The translations under genes were made by a program, and so were the position numbers. From NCBI GenBank assembly GCA_024663395.1, contig JANFAH010000001.1, positions 3,658,001-3,722,000 on the forward strand: a stretch of DNA of 64,000 nucleotides. The letters are read 5' to 3'. The stretch is from Pisolithus tinctorius. Taxonomy: Eukaryota; Basidiomycota; Agaricomycetes; Boletales; Pisolithaceae. Shown here piece by piece: positions 48,937 to 61,066 of the stretch. The stretch's first letter is position 1, and the number at the start of each line of letters is the position of its first letter. The notes beneath the pieces are model-generated. The model ran no database searches. It was not told the origin of the DNA and saw only the letters and a program-made list of their open reading frames with translations.

Positions 48937-51740
48937 GCAATATGAATACACCCTCGAGAGGTGTTGCGGATTCAGTTACTGTAGCGGACTTGCGTTGCCC
49001 CCGAAGACTCGACGACCAAAATGTTTTACGTGCACCTGCAAAAAGCCACACTTGCAGGGTCCAATACGGCTGGTCACAACCGGGTCACACGACCTCTTGT
49101 CACGCTGCCGCGGTTCACCAACGTTTCCAGAATTTGCCTAGTAACTCCTCTGAACGTACGACTCCGACCGATTTCAGATGCCTGCATCACGTCCCTCAGG
49201 GTCTGCTAGGGTCTATCTACAGGTAACATGTAATACTGACGTGAGCCCTGCCCCTCCGAGCCGATGAAGCTCCACATAAGTAATACTTACACTTCTGATG
49301 GGGAAAGTGACAGTGGCAGGACTTACAACAAATTCCCCGGGTGTCGACTCTTGTGGTCACTCGATTGTTTAGGTGTACGGGTAACCCTTGACTATCGCGG
49401 ATAGTAGACACAGTTATGTCAACTCTCGAACTTCGGTTGCTGTATTTTACCATAGCTTCGCGCCACCTCGCAACAAGAACGGAATTTTTCAGGAACGCCC
49501 ACGTTGTCTCCTCGACCACGGACCGCATCCTAGGGCCTCGGCGAGAGGAAGTGCATCCTTTCGCGAAGGTAAATTTCCGTACCTGCATCAGAGAGTCTGC
49601 CTTGTCTGCAGGTCCACCAGTAAGCAAAAGAAAGGCAGAAGTTTCCAGCGCTCGAGCACTGCTAACAAAGAGAGGTAAGGGGAAGCTAACGTTTCGACGG
49701 ATTGAATTACTTCAGCTCAGAATCATGCAAGACTGGATATACAAAGAACGATAGTCCTGCCACTAGTGTATCAGCCACATTGCATTTTTGGAACGAGACC
49801 ATACCATGCTGCGCAGGTTGTTTCACATTTTCGTTGCATGGAATAAGACAGCTGCTGTGGGTCCATCCCATCAGGCCTGGGTTCACACCTGCCAAGAAAA
49901 GACCAAAAACGAAGCCTATGTCAAGACACAGAAATCCAGATCATCCAATCAAATTCCAGACATTCTCAGAGGTGTGAATTCTGCGACGGCTTTCATTTTT
50001 TTTTAACTTGAGCGCTAGCTAAAGAGGCAAAGTCAAGGTATCACGCAAAGTAGTCAAGGTGGACCCGAGGACCAGCGTCACTCGGCGGTGTCCCGCACCC
50101 GTGTAAGTACAATCATTTCGGCTGCATGATAGTTGCCTCATGGCATCTCTCGTGATATGACGGCCATCAATGTCAAGAGGATACGGTGGCACGTATTCGA
50201 GGAGAGAGCAGAGGCGCGAGATGGAATAACTTCATGTTTCGCATGTCTCCCTGGATGACTTCTACCGACCGCTTCCGCTGCCCTGGTTTTTCAGGTTTCC
50301 GTACTTGGCCGTTTGTTTTCACCATATGAGTGTGGTGCCCTGCCGTTTCCACGTTTTTAACCTGATTGTCTTCACCTACCCCCCGGGCTCGGACATAACT
50401 AAAGCAACGATTTGTCCGATTATCATCTATTGGTCGCTATGATTGGCACGCGGGGATTCCAAGTGAAGGGGGGTGCCCTAACACTGCATAACCCTACGCT
50501 ATTATCTGCAGTCTTCATTTCCACAATACTAAACTTACCGCCGTGCAGATACTTACAAGGCAACTGTTGGTTCATCTCCAGAGAACGAGCAAGCTGGTGG
50601 GGCTTTAATGATACAGTAATCCCTTCAGGTTGCGGCAGGGGCTGTCCCTCGTGGAGGGGGAATATGAGCTTTTCGACGGAAATATTGATGTCATCTGGGG
50701 ATAAAATAAAGCTCGTTACAACCTAGATCCCTTGCGAAGGCAGCTCCTTTCCATTCATGAAAGAAACATGATCACACCCGGACGAAGGCGAGATGCAAGC
50801 GAAAATTTAGCAGCTATGTTCTGTGGGTAGTCTTGATGTACCACACACAATCAGTATCACATAAGTTTTCACGACAGGAATCTTCAGGTCTCGGCACAGT
50901 GCTATCCCCGAGGACGGCCGAGATGCCGCATCGGACACGATGATGAGATCATGTAAGTCGTAAGGGCACTGATTCGCGTCATGTTCTTTCGAATCTTTCG
51001 TTCTGCTTGGGAGGCTGACAAGTGTGACGCGATACAGAGGAGAAGCTTACACGGTTCGGCATCAGTCAGCATGTAAAGCCAGTAGGCATAACAGAACCCA
51101 ACTTTGAACGTTTCTACCAGGTACCAGGGTTACGACGTAACTTACTGGGTGGATTCCGGGTATGTGCAGATTAGTTTGTATAGCAGCCGCCAAGGGTCGC
51201 CATACGGTCGACTTGTGGCTCTGCAATCATCGTGTTAGTGTCGATGATTCCATCTAAGTCCTCACACTGGCGAATGGGCGATGGTGGGAGGGCGGTCTGT
51301 GAACATACGGTCCTAACTAAAGTTGCCTCGAGTCACTAATTCGGAAGCAAACGCCGAATGTATGGGTGGCAACTAGCTCTTTGGGGAATGACTTGCATGG
51401 CCATGGGGTCCCAGACATCGGGATAACGGGACACCCGTGATTATGAAACGCGGCAGACGGAGAAAAGGCTGCGTAAGTGCGGTGCATTCAAACGACCTTT
51501 GAAGAATTTGATATTCCTGACGCTTATCGTACTCGCACTCTGCTGGCGGTCCGAAATGTGAATGTAACATTTGGAACAGGTCCAATTACTACATCCTCAA
51601 AGATCGGAGCCTTTAGCGGCGCTGCGCCCCCGCTGCTCGGGATATCCCAGTGGATTACACAGCCACACCGTGTTGTTAGGGACTATCATCTGAATCGATC
51701 GAGTTCTTTGTTCTCGGGTGAGTGATCATATTGTGATTGT
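48937..51740. other. Gene-empty region of 2.8 kb
   Basis: The longest stretch in the window without a gene I can support. Several ORFs of 60-135 codons occur on both strands (for example plus 49416-49754 and minus 49627-49217), but none has recognisable motifs or convincing splice continuation. No terminal repeats, transposase or reverse transcriptase motifs were seen by eye. The 3' part is the MED27 upstream region. Confidence 0.5.
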
Positions 51741-53271
51741 ATGGTTGCTTGTCATTCGAGGATGGAAACTGCGGACCCTGCCATCGGCATTAAGCTCGCC
51801 AATACCAATGGCAACAGCGCCTCTTCCTCGGCTCCAGCAGCCTCCCCAGCACCATCCGCACCGCCAACCCTCCACGATCGCATCCAAACCCTCACTGACA
51901 TCCACGCACGTCTGACTACACTTCGTCATGTTCCATCTATGACCTTAAAACCTCCCAATTTCTCGCCGACCTTCGATGTTGTTAATCAGGACTTCTCCGT
52001 TGCAAGTTTTGATGCCAACCCCACACATGATCTATTCCAGAAGGTGAAGAGTCTGGCGGAAGCTGTGAGGTCCGCCAAAGTTCAGGACGCGTTGCGTGCT
52101 GCCAAAGAGAGCGAGGAGGGGGATAAAAGTGACCTCGGGCTGGGGGTCGGGACGTTGGGGAAGAGAGGATGGGAGAACCGAAAGTATACATCTCCGCTCG
52201 CTATCGTGTATTTGACTGATGAATCAGCACCCGAATCATGACATTCGCTCGTGAAGACGTCCGCCATCACCCGTTGGCTCGCCGCAACCTTATGTCCCGC
52301 CTCCAGCACGTTCCTCTTCATTATTTTCCCCTCCAGAGGATGATCCACCGCCACTCCGAGCTGAATCGTTGGTCGGATACATTCGCTCGTTTAACAAAGG
52401 CTCGCTGCCCGAATTCAAGCAACCACCAGTCCCACCGATTCCAGGTATTGAGCAAATCCCTGTGCCTTCGTGCAACCTTGCAATATGGTCTCGGATAAAA
52501 CGATCTGGTAAGACAACAAGGGCTGGCAAAAGTGGAATAGTAGGAATTCACTGAGCATCGTAGACCAGAACACAAAACTGAGTATCCCGGTGATCCTGCG
52601 TTTCACGATAGCAGACGTCCTAACTGCATATGTATCTCTCATATTCGAGAAGGAGGAAGATCCGCTCGTGATAGAAAAGGTGACCGCGTTCGGTCCGAGA
52701 GAGAGGGTATGTGTCACTTATAATTTTCCAACGATTTCCCATTGTCTCATAAGCTGCTTTCTTTCGGACGGCGGTTGTGGTCCTGGTCATGGCAAACCCG
52801 GCTATGCTTGGGTTGGGACAGAAATTTCCACACGAACAATCAGATTACCAGGTTTATCAAGTTCTTTCACAGCACCTTGCTAAGATGCTGCAGTCGCACC
52901 CGCGCGTACCGCTGCAGACGTTGATGGTATGTTATAATTCCCCCAATCACCCCTGTCCCTTATGTTTTCGCAACAAAACACAGCAAGCTCTTGTATCGTA
53001 CCGAACCTTGTTCGTAGATCAGTGCACGAGTTGCCAACGTGTACTGTCCCTTGAGGGACACATTCCCCCTGTTGGCAGAATATGGATACCCAAGGATGGC
53101 TCATTCCCGAATTCTAATTCGAATCACGATAATGCGGGAGGAAGCAAGGGACAAGCGGAGTCGGGTGTGGACACACCCAGAGCGATGGAGGTCGTTTCTG
53201 GAAAAGAGACAATGGATCATCTCTCTATGGACCGCTGGGAGCCACGTCATGTTACTTGTCTGTACAGCTAG
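51741..53271 (+). CDS. MED27: Mediator subunit 27
   Basis: Tail-module subunit of the Mediator coactivator complex; nuclear. Exons 51741-52183, 52257-52507, 52564-52706, 52822-52926, 52984-53271; 409 residues, or 402 from the second in-frame ATG (51762), which may be the true start. After a Ser/Ala/Pro-rich leader come helical segments, then SIPVILRFTIADVLTAYVSL, VIEKVTAFGPRERKFPHEQS, DYQVYQVLSQHLAKMLQSHP and RVPLQTLM. The C-terminal zinc-finger-like part has CTSC, then EGHIPPVGRIW and WEPRHVTC, separated by a ~45-residue Ser/Asn/Gly-rich insert. All four introns are GT-AG and phase-consistent. The C-terminal blocks are characteristic of the family. Confidence 0.88.
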
Positions 53272-55059
53272 GCAGAATGCGCCTGTGTATCTTTCGGATC
53301 TGCATCAAGATGGTATCCAAAAACGTATCAAAATGAGGTTCACCTTCAACACTAGTCGACTCGGCCACTGGAACCCACCGAAACGCAAGGTCACGTTTGC
53401 ATGACACAGGACTGCGGCAGAGGTGTGATGGAAGCGTCGTTCTAGGGAGTATTTAGACATTGTGGGTCCAAGGAACAGATCTCGTGACAAGTGATGCTAC
53501 TATTTTCTGCGAGATAAGGCAAAGACGACCATAGGACGAGCGTGGCGCACAAGGAATCGAGCTAGCATCAATGTTGGAGCAAGTCGCAGATCTCGCCCCC
53601 CGGCGTCTCTGGTTACGATAATGGTAGACGTCGGGAAGCCAACAGGCGCAGAGACTGGAACCCATGGAGAAACCTAGAGAAACCTGAACTTGGATAAATG
53701 TTACTCAGTGGCCAAAACTTATGTTTGTGCAGGGTGCAAGTACATTACATTTGCAATGATGAGATGCGGCGGTGTGGGAACAAGATAAACGGTCACCTGA
53801 AGTGGCCAATCGGGTTTGGTGCTCGGACTCGGAATATGTCAGTGGGAAGATCAAAAGAGAAAAGGGTGGCGTCTCCGGGAGTTGTTTGAAACGCGAGGCT
53901 ATCGCGGAAGAGTGGTACGTACCAACGGACGCACGCATGTAGTATACCGAAGAAGACCTGGTATATGATCACACTTACAGGAACGCGGACCCGTAGATGA
54001 CGATGTGGATAACGGCAGCCGAGACCTGATCAAGGCGTGATCACGTCCAGCAAGTTAGACATGCCAATCTCATGCAACAGAGCGACAGCTGTGCAGTATA
54101 AACCAACATTTCCAAGGCTGTTGAATTCCGCATTGTCTTGCCAGACAAGTTATTGTTCTCGCCCAAGTTGGGCGCTTGTTCAAGCAGCCAGCTGTACCCC
54201 GCGAAGGCATAAACTGTCAGTTAACGTTTTTACCACGGTCATTTCCTGATACGGCTGTTTGATCCGGAGAAGAAATATCGGGGATTATGTAAATTTAGAT
54301 TTCAAGCTCGTTTTGGCTTGGTCCTCCATCTTATCGTTGAATGTCTGGTGATTTTATTCCGATAAAAACGACGTCTCGCGTATGTCTGCTCAGCTGAGAA
54401 GCCCTGCTTTGCGATGGCGGCATCTCCCATCTGGCCTGCCAAGCGAGATCCCGTGGCGATCAGCCTACGATCGGTAACATTTTTTCTTTTTACCTCAAAT
54501 GGCGAGTGTGCAGGTGACAGCAAGTCGGTAGTTTCCATAATAAATGGTGCTCTTGTTATCATCAGAAAAGGCAAAAGAGAGACACGAGGCTATCGTCCCA
54601 TCAGTTCCTGAGGCCGATCTCATCTCTCCCGGTATGGACGATTTACGCTTGCTTTCTGGCACACCATCATCTTAGATTGTTGGACTCCTTTGTCCTATAA
54701 GTATCCGTCATTTCCCAACCCTTCCCGCCTCCGACAGCATCTAGTCGATTTGAGCCAAGTACTCTCCTGTGCGCTTCCTCGTTCCCCTGTTTGTGGCCAC
54801 GGACTGCCTGAAATCCACTCGGTACCCCGTTCATCACGACCAATTTTTAAATACTCGACAACCCCCGTTTATTTGTCCTTCCGGGCTGGCTTTTGTTGAC
54901 CGTCCTGCGAATCGGTCTGAAAACCGGCAACCCTTGCCCCTCCTACTCGTCACCAGTTGCGACGAACTGCAATTCCTCTTCTCTGTCCTCCTATACCGTT
55001 TTGTAACAGTCCGTTCAATCTGACAGGCACTCTTCCGTTTTTCTGAAAACTTTTACAGG
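53272..55059 (+). promoter_or_regulatory. Long upstream region of the Medusa-like gene
   Basis: About 1.8 kb without a supportable gene. The last ~350 bp before the ATG at 55060 are pyrimidine-rich on the coding strand, and several CAG/TAG acceptor-like sites occur, so a long 5' leader with an intron is possible. Long leaders are common for fungal developmental regulators. Confidence 0.4.
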
Positions 55060-57251
55060 ATGTCGGCTTCTACCCTTTCTCCTGGAAATGCTGCCCACCG
55101 GGGCACGCTACACGATGACAGTCACTATCACACCGATGGCTCTAATTTTGATCAATTCATACGTTCAGCTCATTCACCCGCGGGCGGGAATTTATCCGTA
55201 TTAAGTTATTCACCTGCTCACGGAACAGCTGGAACGCGCCTCCAGGTCACCTTCAACTGTAAAAATGATATAGGGCTCGACGTGCGCGTGCGTCTCGTCG
55301 TCGGAAGCCTGCGAGTGACCACAAGTATAGATGAATCAGAGCCTCCTGGATCCGGCAGCTGGCAGCTGGACGCTTCAGTACCATCGTTCGCAAAAGCGAG
55401 ATGGCCCTCCTCGACGGTCCCCCTGACTATTGAGGCAGTCGACAAAGATAATCACGTCTTGGATTGGGTCAGATTTGGTGCATTTACTTATGGGGACGCT
55501 GGTGAGCATTTAAAAAATTATTATTTTCGTCAATGTGCTGCGTGCTTACAGGGCGGCCACAGTACTAGAAGAGTCCTTGGCTCGTCAAAATCCGCTGAGA
55601 CCAGGATACGACTTGTCGCCGAGTAGCTGTGCGCCGCCACCATCTCTCCGTTTGGTCACGGGGGTGGGTAGCCCGGACCGGTCATCCAAGCGGAAGAGTC
55701 CTTACAACGTTCCGCCGACACCCATTTCCGACTCGGACTATTCTTCATCGCGGTCTAATCCTCGACCCCCTCAATCCATCAATCAGCCGCCTAATGTGCC
55801 TGGTCTGCGGCGCATCCGGCAAGGCGCGGAGCAAAACGAGCAGAATAGCCAGAATGCCGTCCTCGATATCCTGACGCCTTTAGAGAGCCTTTGCTATAAT
55901 TGGGACGAATCTGAGCTGCAAGCGGGTCGTCGGCTTGTTCGGTTCCGACGGGTGCAGGACCGCAATAGCCTTATGGTTTCTGCGGAGTCCATCTCACAGG
56001 CAGAGTATGACCCCAATGATACTGTCGTCTCTTGCATCTATCGCGAGGAGACAAACAGTTTTTGCGTCACATCTGTCGACATCATCCATTTGCTGCAGCG
56101 GCTCGTCGATGCTGAGTTTGAGGTTGACGAGAAGAACAGAATCCGTAGGAATCTCGAGGGTCTTAGGCCAACAACGGTGTCAAAGTCGAGACCCGGTTTC
56201 GAGTCCTTTTTTCAGCGGATCATGGATTTCCCCGACCCCAAACCAAGGAAAATTGAAAAGGACCTGAAGGTGTTCGACTGGAAATTGCTTCCACAGGCTC
56301 TGGATAAAATTATTTCGAAATATGTGAGTATATGTTAGGACGAGCCTTCGACGCGATGACCAACTGCTTTGATCCCTGAAATAGTCAATGTATACCTCCC
56401 CCCCTTCCACAAGCCCTGGCAGTAGGGAAGATGGATGTGAATATTTGGCAAGTCGCCGACAAAGCGCTGCCCCGGGCTCTTCGAGAGATGAGCGCTTCGA
56501 GTATCTCCCATCATACAACGATGGCGGTTCATTCACATCGGCAACAGCGACGTGCCCTGATTCACACTTAGAAATGTCGCAACTCACTCAACTATCACCC
56601 CTGGCGCACCTCTCGCCGTTCCCCAAGGAAGAATCAGATGATTCCGACCCTGCACAAGTACATAGCAATCTATTCCCCGCCCAGGAGGGACCGCTTTCGC
56701 TTGTCTACATGGACCCGCTTGGGCTCCCGAACAATCTGGACGGAGATATGGCCTACGATATCCACTCGTCCTCAGACGACATATGCCACAATGGTGCTAA
56801 CGGGGACGCCGGCCTGCGGGTTGAACCGGCTCACGATTGGGGAACTGCCCCTCAGCAGCATAACCATGATGCGGACGTGATGCTCGGTTTCTCTGTTCCC
56901 GAATCGTCTGTCTTTCGGACAGAGACTACGCACGCGCAACGACATGGACACGCATACTCCGACACCCAAGAGCATGCGCAAACACCTGCACATATCCTTG
57001 CAGACGACCAAGTAACCGCGTATCCCTCCGTCGGTTCTGAGATGCTCTCTCTCACAGGTCAATACGGATTCTCGGGTGCGCACGAGTCCATCGATCTCTA
57101 CTCTCCCGTCCGTTATAACACGAATCCGTACGACTCATTTGAACTTCAACCCCGGGAGTACAGCATGGACATCCATAATGGCATGAACGACCGTGCCGTA
57201 AGCATGAGCAAGATGAATGCTGCTGCGCTGGCGGGACAGGTTGCCTTCTGA
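55060..57251 (+). CDS. medA: Medusa (medA)-like developmental transcription regulator
   Basis: Member of the DUF7082/Medusa family; Aspergillus MedA controls conidiophore development and adhesion. Exons 55060-55501, 55563-56323, 56385-57251; 689 residues. The N-terminal part contains LSVLSYSPAHGTAGTRLQVT and RLVVGSLRVTT, resembling the family's Ig-like segment. The conserved core holds LDILTPLESLCYNWDESELQ, AGRRLVRFRRVQDRNSLMVS, SVDIIHLLQRLVDAEFEVDE, KNRIRRNLEGLRPTTVSKSR, FFQRIMDFPDPKPRKIEKDL and KVFDWKLLPQALDKIISKYS. The C-terminal ~290 residues are low-complexity. For intron 1 the acceptor at 55562 was chosen because it alone keeps the frame. Function in this organism is inferred. Confidence 0.85.
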
Positions 57252-57857
57252 GTATTCGGTCTCGTTTAACGTGACTACAAGCTTACACAGTGATACCGTT
57301 TTTTGCGACCCATGGCCTCGTGATATTCACGCCTCACGCTTTCCATGGAAACTCCCGACAACCCATACTGGTTACCCTATTTCGTCGCTGGTCGAGACGC
57401 CCCAGCGACCCCGCTGTCTCTTCTCGTCCCATTCCCCTCCCTCTGTCATATTCCCTCCATTGCTGTGGTCGACTTTGCAATCCCGTATCATGTAGGAATG
57501 TATGTCTTTGAAGATCTGGCCTGTTGTATGTCATAAAACGCTGCAATTTCCCCTGTGTCATCCTATATCGTCCGTATACTATTCTCAGAGTCTGTCTACC
57601 TATCCGTGTACCGTTCACAATGCCTATCATCTGATTTGGACTGAATAGATTTTTACGTAGGTAGGCTTTCGTAGCTGGGTATGGGTTTTGAAGGTGGGGT
57701 GTTTGTCAAAAATCCAAAGATCCACTGGTAATACTGGCGAGGTTCCTGTTGCATGTACACACCTCCCAGGTGGAAGTACGTACTCAGGGAGATCAAGGCA
57801 TCGAACCTTGTCCAGTCAGAAAAAATACACAACTAGCAAATACGTACACACATCGCA
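57252..57857. other. Facing 3' flanks of Medusa-like and F-box genes
   Basis: About 600 bp of non-coding sequence between two converging genes; nothing else recognised. Confidence 0.5.
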
Positions 57858-59744
57858 TCAGACGTCAAATCTACGCTCTTCTATACCCCTGATCCCAGCA
57901 CTTATGATTCGTCGCTCATCAAACACTACCGTCCCACACGACCAGGTTGAGCCCCGCCCCATACATACCCCTACGTCTGCCTCCCCACCCGATTGTTCTG
58001 CCGGAGGCGCAACCTCAGCAGGACGTCCACTCTCTAGGTCCCACACCCAAATAGAGCCATCTGCACCGAGACTCACACATCGTCCGTCTGCAACCGCAAC
58101 GGCAGAAATAGGCCCACGGGGACCATACAGCGTGCGAACAAACGTCAGCTTAGGTCCATGTAAGGAGGTGGACGGGGGCAGGTTTAGACGATACAACTGG
58201 AGTTGGGCGAAGGAGTGGCACGGTGAGGAGACATGTGTCCTTGGCAAAAGTTCCGTGGACTGAGCGCCAGACGGTTGCGATACACTAGAGCTGCTGACCT
58301 CCACGGGTTCCGATCCCGCCAAGAATGATTGCAGAGAGTCTTCTGGAGCCAGAACAACCCATTTTCCGTCTGTCTGTGTGTCCGCAACTTGTGTGACTTT
58401 GCGGCTCCACTGAGCACTCATCGCCTGGAGTTTATTTTCATCAATCCATCCTTGAGGAACGTCAAACGCTCTTGCCGAGCGAGTCCCGCTGACAACGAAG
58501 GTCCCAGGAGTAGAGACTTTCGGAGGTTCAGCCAGTGTCGCCAAGGACGACGAAGTGGATCCAGAGCGGGATATTATGAGTTCTGTTGCGCCCACGCTCC
58601 AATGGGAAGGGTAAACGGGGACAGAATATGCGAGCACTAGTTTAAATAACAGGGAGCTTGGCATGGCAGACAGGACAATAGATGCAGGAGGATGGCTTGT
58701 GAATGAGCTTAAAGTCTGCGTATGGGTGATAGATTCGCCGCTGAGATCGTATATCATTAATGAGAACGACTGCGATAACGTGACCAATAGGGGGTGGTGG
58801 TAAGCAGCGTGTGTAATCGGGACACGATGCTGAGGTAAAGGGATGTGTGTTCGTTTCGGGACAGCCGTTATCACAGATGGCTTGTAGTCGTAAATAAAGA
58901 ACTCTCCCGTAGAGAGGAAGACCGCAAGTGACACTGCGGGACCGCAAGGCATTATCCTAGAAGCGAGCGGGGACTGGTCGAGAACCATGGTGGAGATGCT
59001 TAATGGCCCGCCGCTAAGCTGCGACTTGCACTTAAGAGTCATTGGTTGGGTTCCGTGATCCCTAAGAAAAATAGTTGGTTGCTCAGAGCACTCAGCAGGG
59101 GCAAAGATGGTCGAGGTCCCTGCCAGTAACACGTGCCATCTAGGCAGGGGCAACTTTGAGTGAGTAGCTATGCGACTCGGCAAACGGTTAATGTCAATGC
59201 AGTTCCGGTCCTGGAAGATCTCGACGGCACAACGACCTTGATGATGTGGATAAGATCGACATGAAAAGAACTACCCTCGACGGTGCCCACCATTTCTCCA
59301 GTTCGAACTTATGCGATACATCCACTTCCAGTTGAAGGCGCTCTCTTCCGGATGATACGCTCTCGAGGGAAGCGGTTTAACTGACCTCCTGTCGGCCCTG
59401 CCATAGAAGCCTCTCCCACCTCTCAAGCGAGGGCGACCAAATTCCCTTAGAAACAGGGATTTCCACAGCTTGAAAGATTTTATCAGTTGTGGGGCTTTCA
59501 AAAGCCGGTACGGTTGTGAGCATACCTGGTCATCGCTTGCAAGACGAGAGCAGTTCTTGTTGGTCGCCTGGACGGCGCAGAGGTCTCTGTGATCAAGGAA
59601 TGAGAAGATGAAGAGCATGAGTTCATCATACAGTGCACTGTCAAAGGTAATGACCGAGCGCCGTTCGAACGACAGCTGTGGACCAGCATGGCGCTTTGCA
59701 ACGGGCAGCGTGGCTGGTGATGCCCGGTGCTTCAAGTTGGACAT
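57858..59744 (-). CDS. F-box protein with C-terminal propeller-like region
   Basis: Probable substrate receptor of an SCF ubiquitin ligase. Exons 59744-59526, 59468-59291, 59236-57858; 591 residues. The F-box spans about residues 35-85: DELMLFIFSFLDHRDLCAVQ, ATNKNCSRLASDDQ, then LWKSLFLREFG after intron 1. A linker with ESAFNWKWMYRISSNWRNGR follows, as in fungal F-box/RCC1- or WD-like proteins. The C-terminal ~450 residues contain beta-strand repeats, the last being GADGSIWVWDLESGRP and GTVVFDERRIISAGIRGIEE. Intron 1 (59469-59525) is 57 nt, divisible by three and free of stops, so an unspliced transcript would still be translatable. Its substrate is unknown. Its start codon is 38 bp from that of WDR83. 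Confidence 0.85.
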
Positions 59745-59782
59745 GGCAGATGGTGTCTGACTGAGATCATCAGCAGCCTGGC
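59745..59782. promoter_or_regulatory. Very short intergenic gap between divergent F-box and WDR83 starts
   Basis: Only 38 bp separate the two start codons (68 bp if WDR83 starts at its second ATG, 59813). Core promoters or 5' leaders must overlap the neighbouring gene's transcript. No TATA-like string is seen. Confidence 0.6.
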
Positions 59783-60991
59783 ATGTCCCAAATAGGCAGC
59801 CACACTTTGGATATGTCCCCCTCGCGAGGCCCGCAAGTGCTCCCTCGCAAGCTACATGCAACCCTTGACAGCCACAGAGGTCCAGTTCATGTCGTCAGGT
59901 ATGCCAAAGGAAGCGCCAAATACGTCCTCAGTGGCGGCCAAGATCGCGTCGTACGTCTCTGGAACCCCGACCTCGGCACTGAAATCAAGGCCTTCGAAGC
60001 ACATGGATATGAAGTTCTCTCCATCTCCGTGTAAGTGTACCGTCTCAGGATACCCAGTTCCACACCGACTAGCTTTGACAGGAGCCACGACAATGCAAAA
60101 TTCGCGTCTTCCGGAGGCGACCGCTCTGTGTTCGTCTGGGACGTCACGGCCGGTGTTACGAGTCGGCGCCTGGCAGGCCACACAAGCAAGGTGTTTTCTG
60201 TTGAGTTCAACGTCGATGCCACTGTTCTTGCGAGTGGTAAGTGCTGTCATCACTCGACTTCCTTGTGAATGACAGTAGACAGGTTCCTATGATGCGACTG
60301 TTAGGCTCTGGGATCTACGGTGTGCATCGTGATGATAATTTAGATAATTGAGTCCTAAAAGTTGACAAGGTCGCAAAGCCGCGCTCCCATACAGGTCCTC
60401 GAAGAGGCCAAAGATGCAGTCCAGACCCTTCATGTTGACGGCACCACTATCATTTCCGGCTCAGTAGATGGTTACGTGCGCACATATGACCTGCGCAAGG
60501 GCGAACTTCGAGCAGACTTTGTCGGCCGTCAGCTCTTCTCCCCATCATCTCATCCTCTGTGATTGACTCCTGTGTCCCAACAGAACCAGTCACTTCCGTC
60601 ATTCCATCTGCGGATGGGACAACGTTCCTTGTAGCCACCCTCGATTCACATGTCAGACTCTTCGACTTCGGGACTGGGAAATTGCTCAACGCGTTCACGG
60701 GCCACTCACACACCTCGTATCGGTGCCGCGCGTGTTTTGGACATGCCGAGGCGAGTGTGGTATGTGGTGATGAAGATGGACACGTCTGGGCGTGGGACCT
60801 TGTAGATGTAAGTAAGCTCTCGACTGGAGAAGCTCTCGAGTGACCCGTTACAGGCCACCATTCTCCAACCCAACCCACCGCCAAAGGTTCATGATAAGGT
60901 GATCACCTGGACAGAGCATCATCCCACTCAGCCCGATGAGATGGTTACCGCGAGCGCAGATGGTACAGTAAAAGTGTGGAGACATACATAA
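59783..60991 (+). CDS. WDR83: WD40 protein WDR83/MORG1
   Basis: Beta-propeller scaffold known in animals for MAPK signalling and association with spliceosomes. Exons 59783-60030, 60082-60236, 60283-60319, 60370-60527, 60584-60807, 60854-60991; 319 residues, the family's usual length. WD repeats: SHRGPVHVVRYAKGSAKYVL, SGGQDRVVRLWN, SSGGDRSVFVWDV, GSYDATVRLWDL, SGSVDGYVRTYDLRKGELRA, ATLDSHVRLFDFGTGKLLNA, CGDEDGHVWAWDLVD and ASADGTVKVWRHT. The FVGQPVTSV junction at intron 4 fixes a GT donor at 60528. The start may instead be ATG 59813, since the first ten residues are not conserved-looking. Its stop lies 75 bp from the peroxin gene's stop on the other strand. Confidence 0.93.
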
Positions 60992-61066
60992 AATCTGGGC
61001 TTACTGAATCCTGTACATATTCATACACCTTATTGAGACTGAAAAAGTTGTACCATAAAGGTATTA

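Noticed and set aside
55502..55553. Medusa-like intron 1 ending at the first TTACAG
   Set aside because: This acceptor puts the next exon in the wrong frame; the CCACAG at 55562 restores it.
60525..60583. A sixth GC-AG intron in WDR83
   Set aside because: A GT donor at 60528 with the same acceptor gives FVGQPVTSV, which matches the family better.
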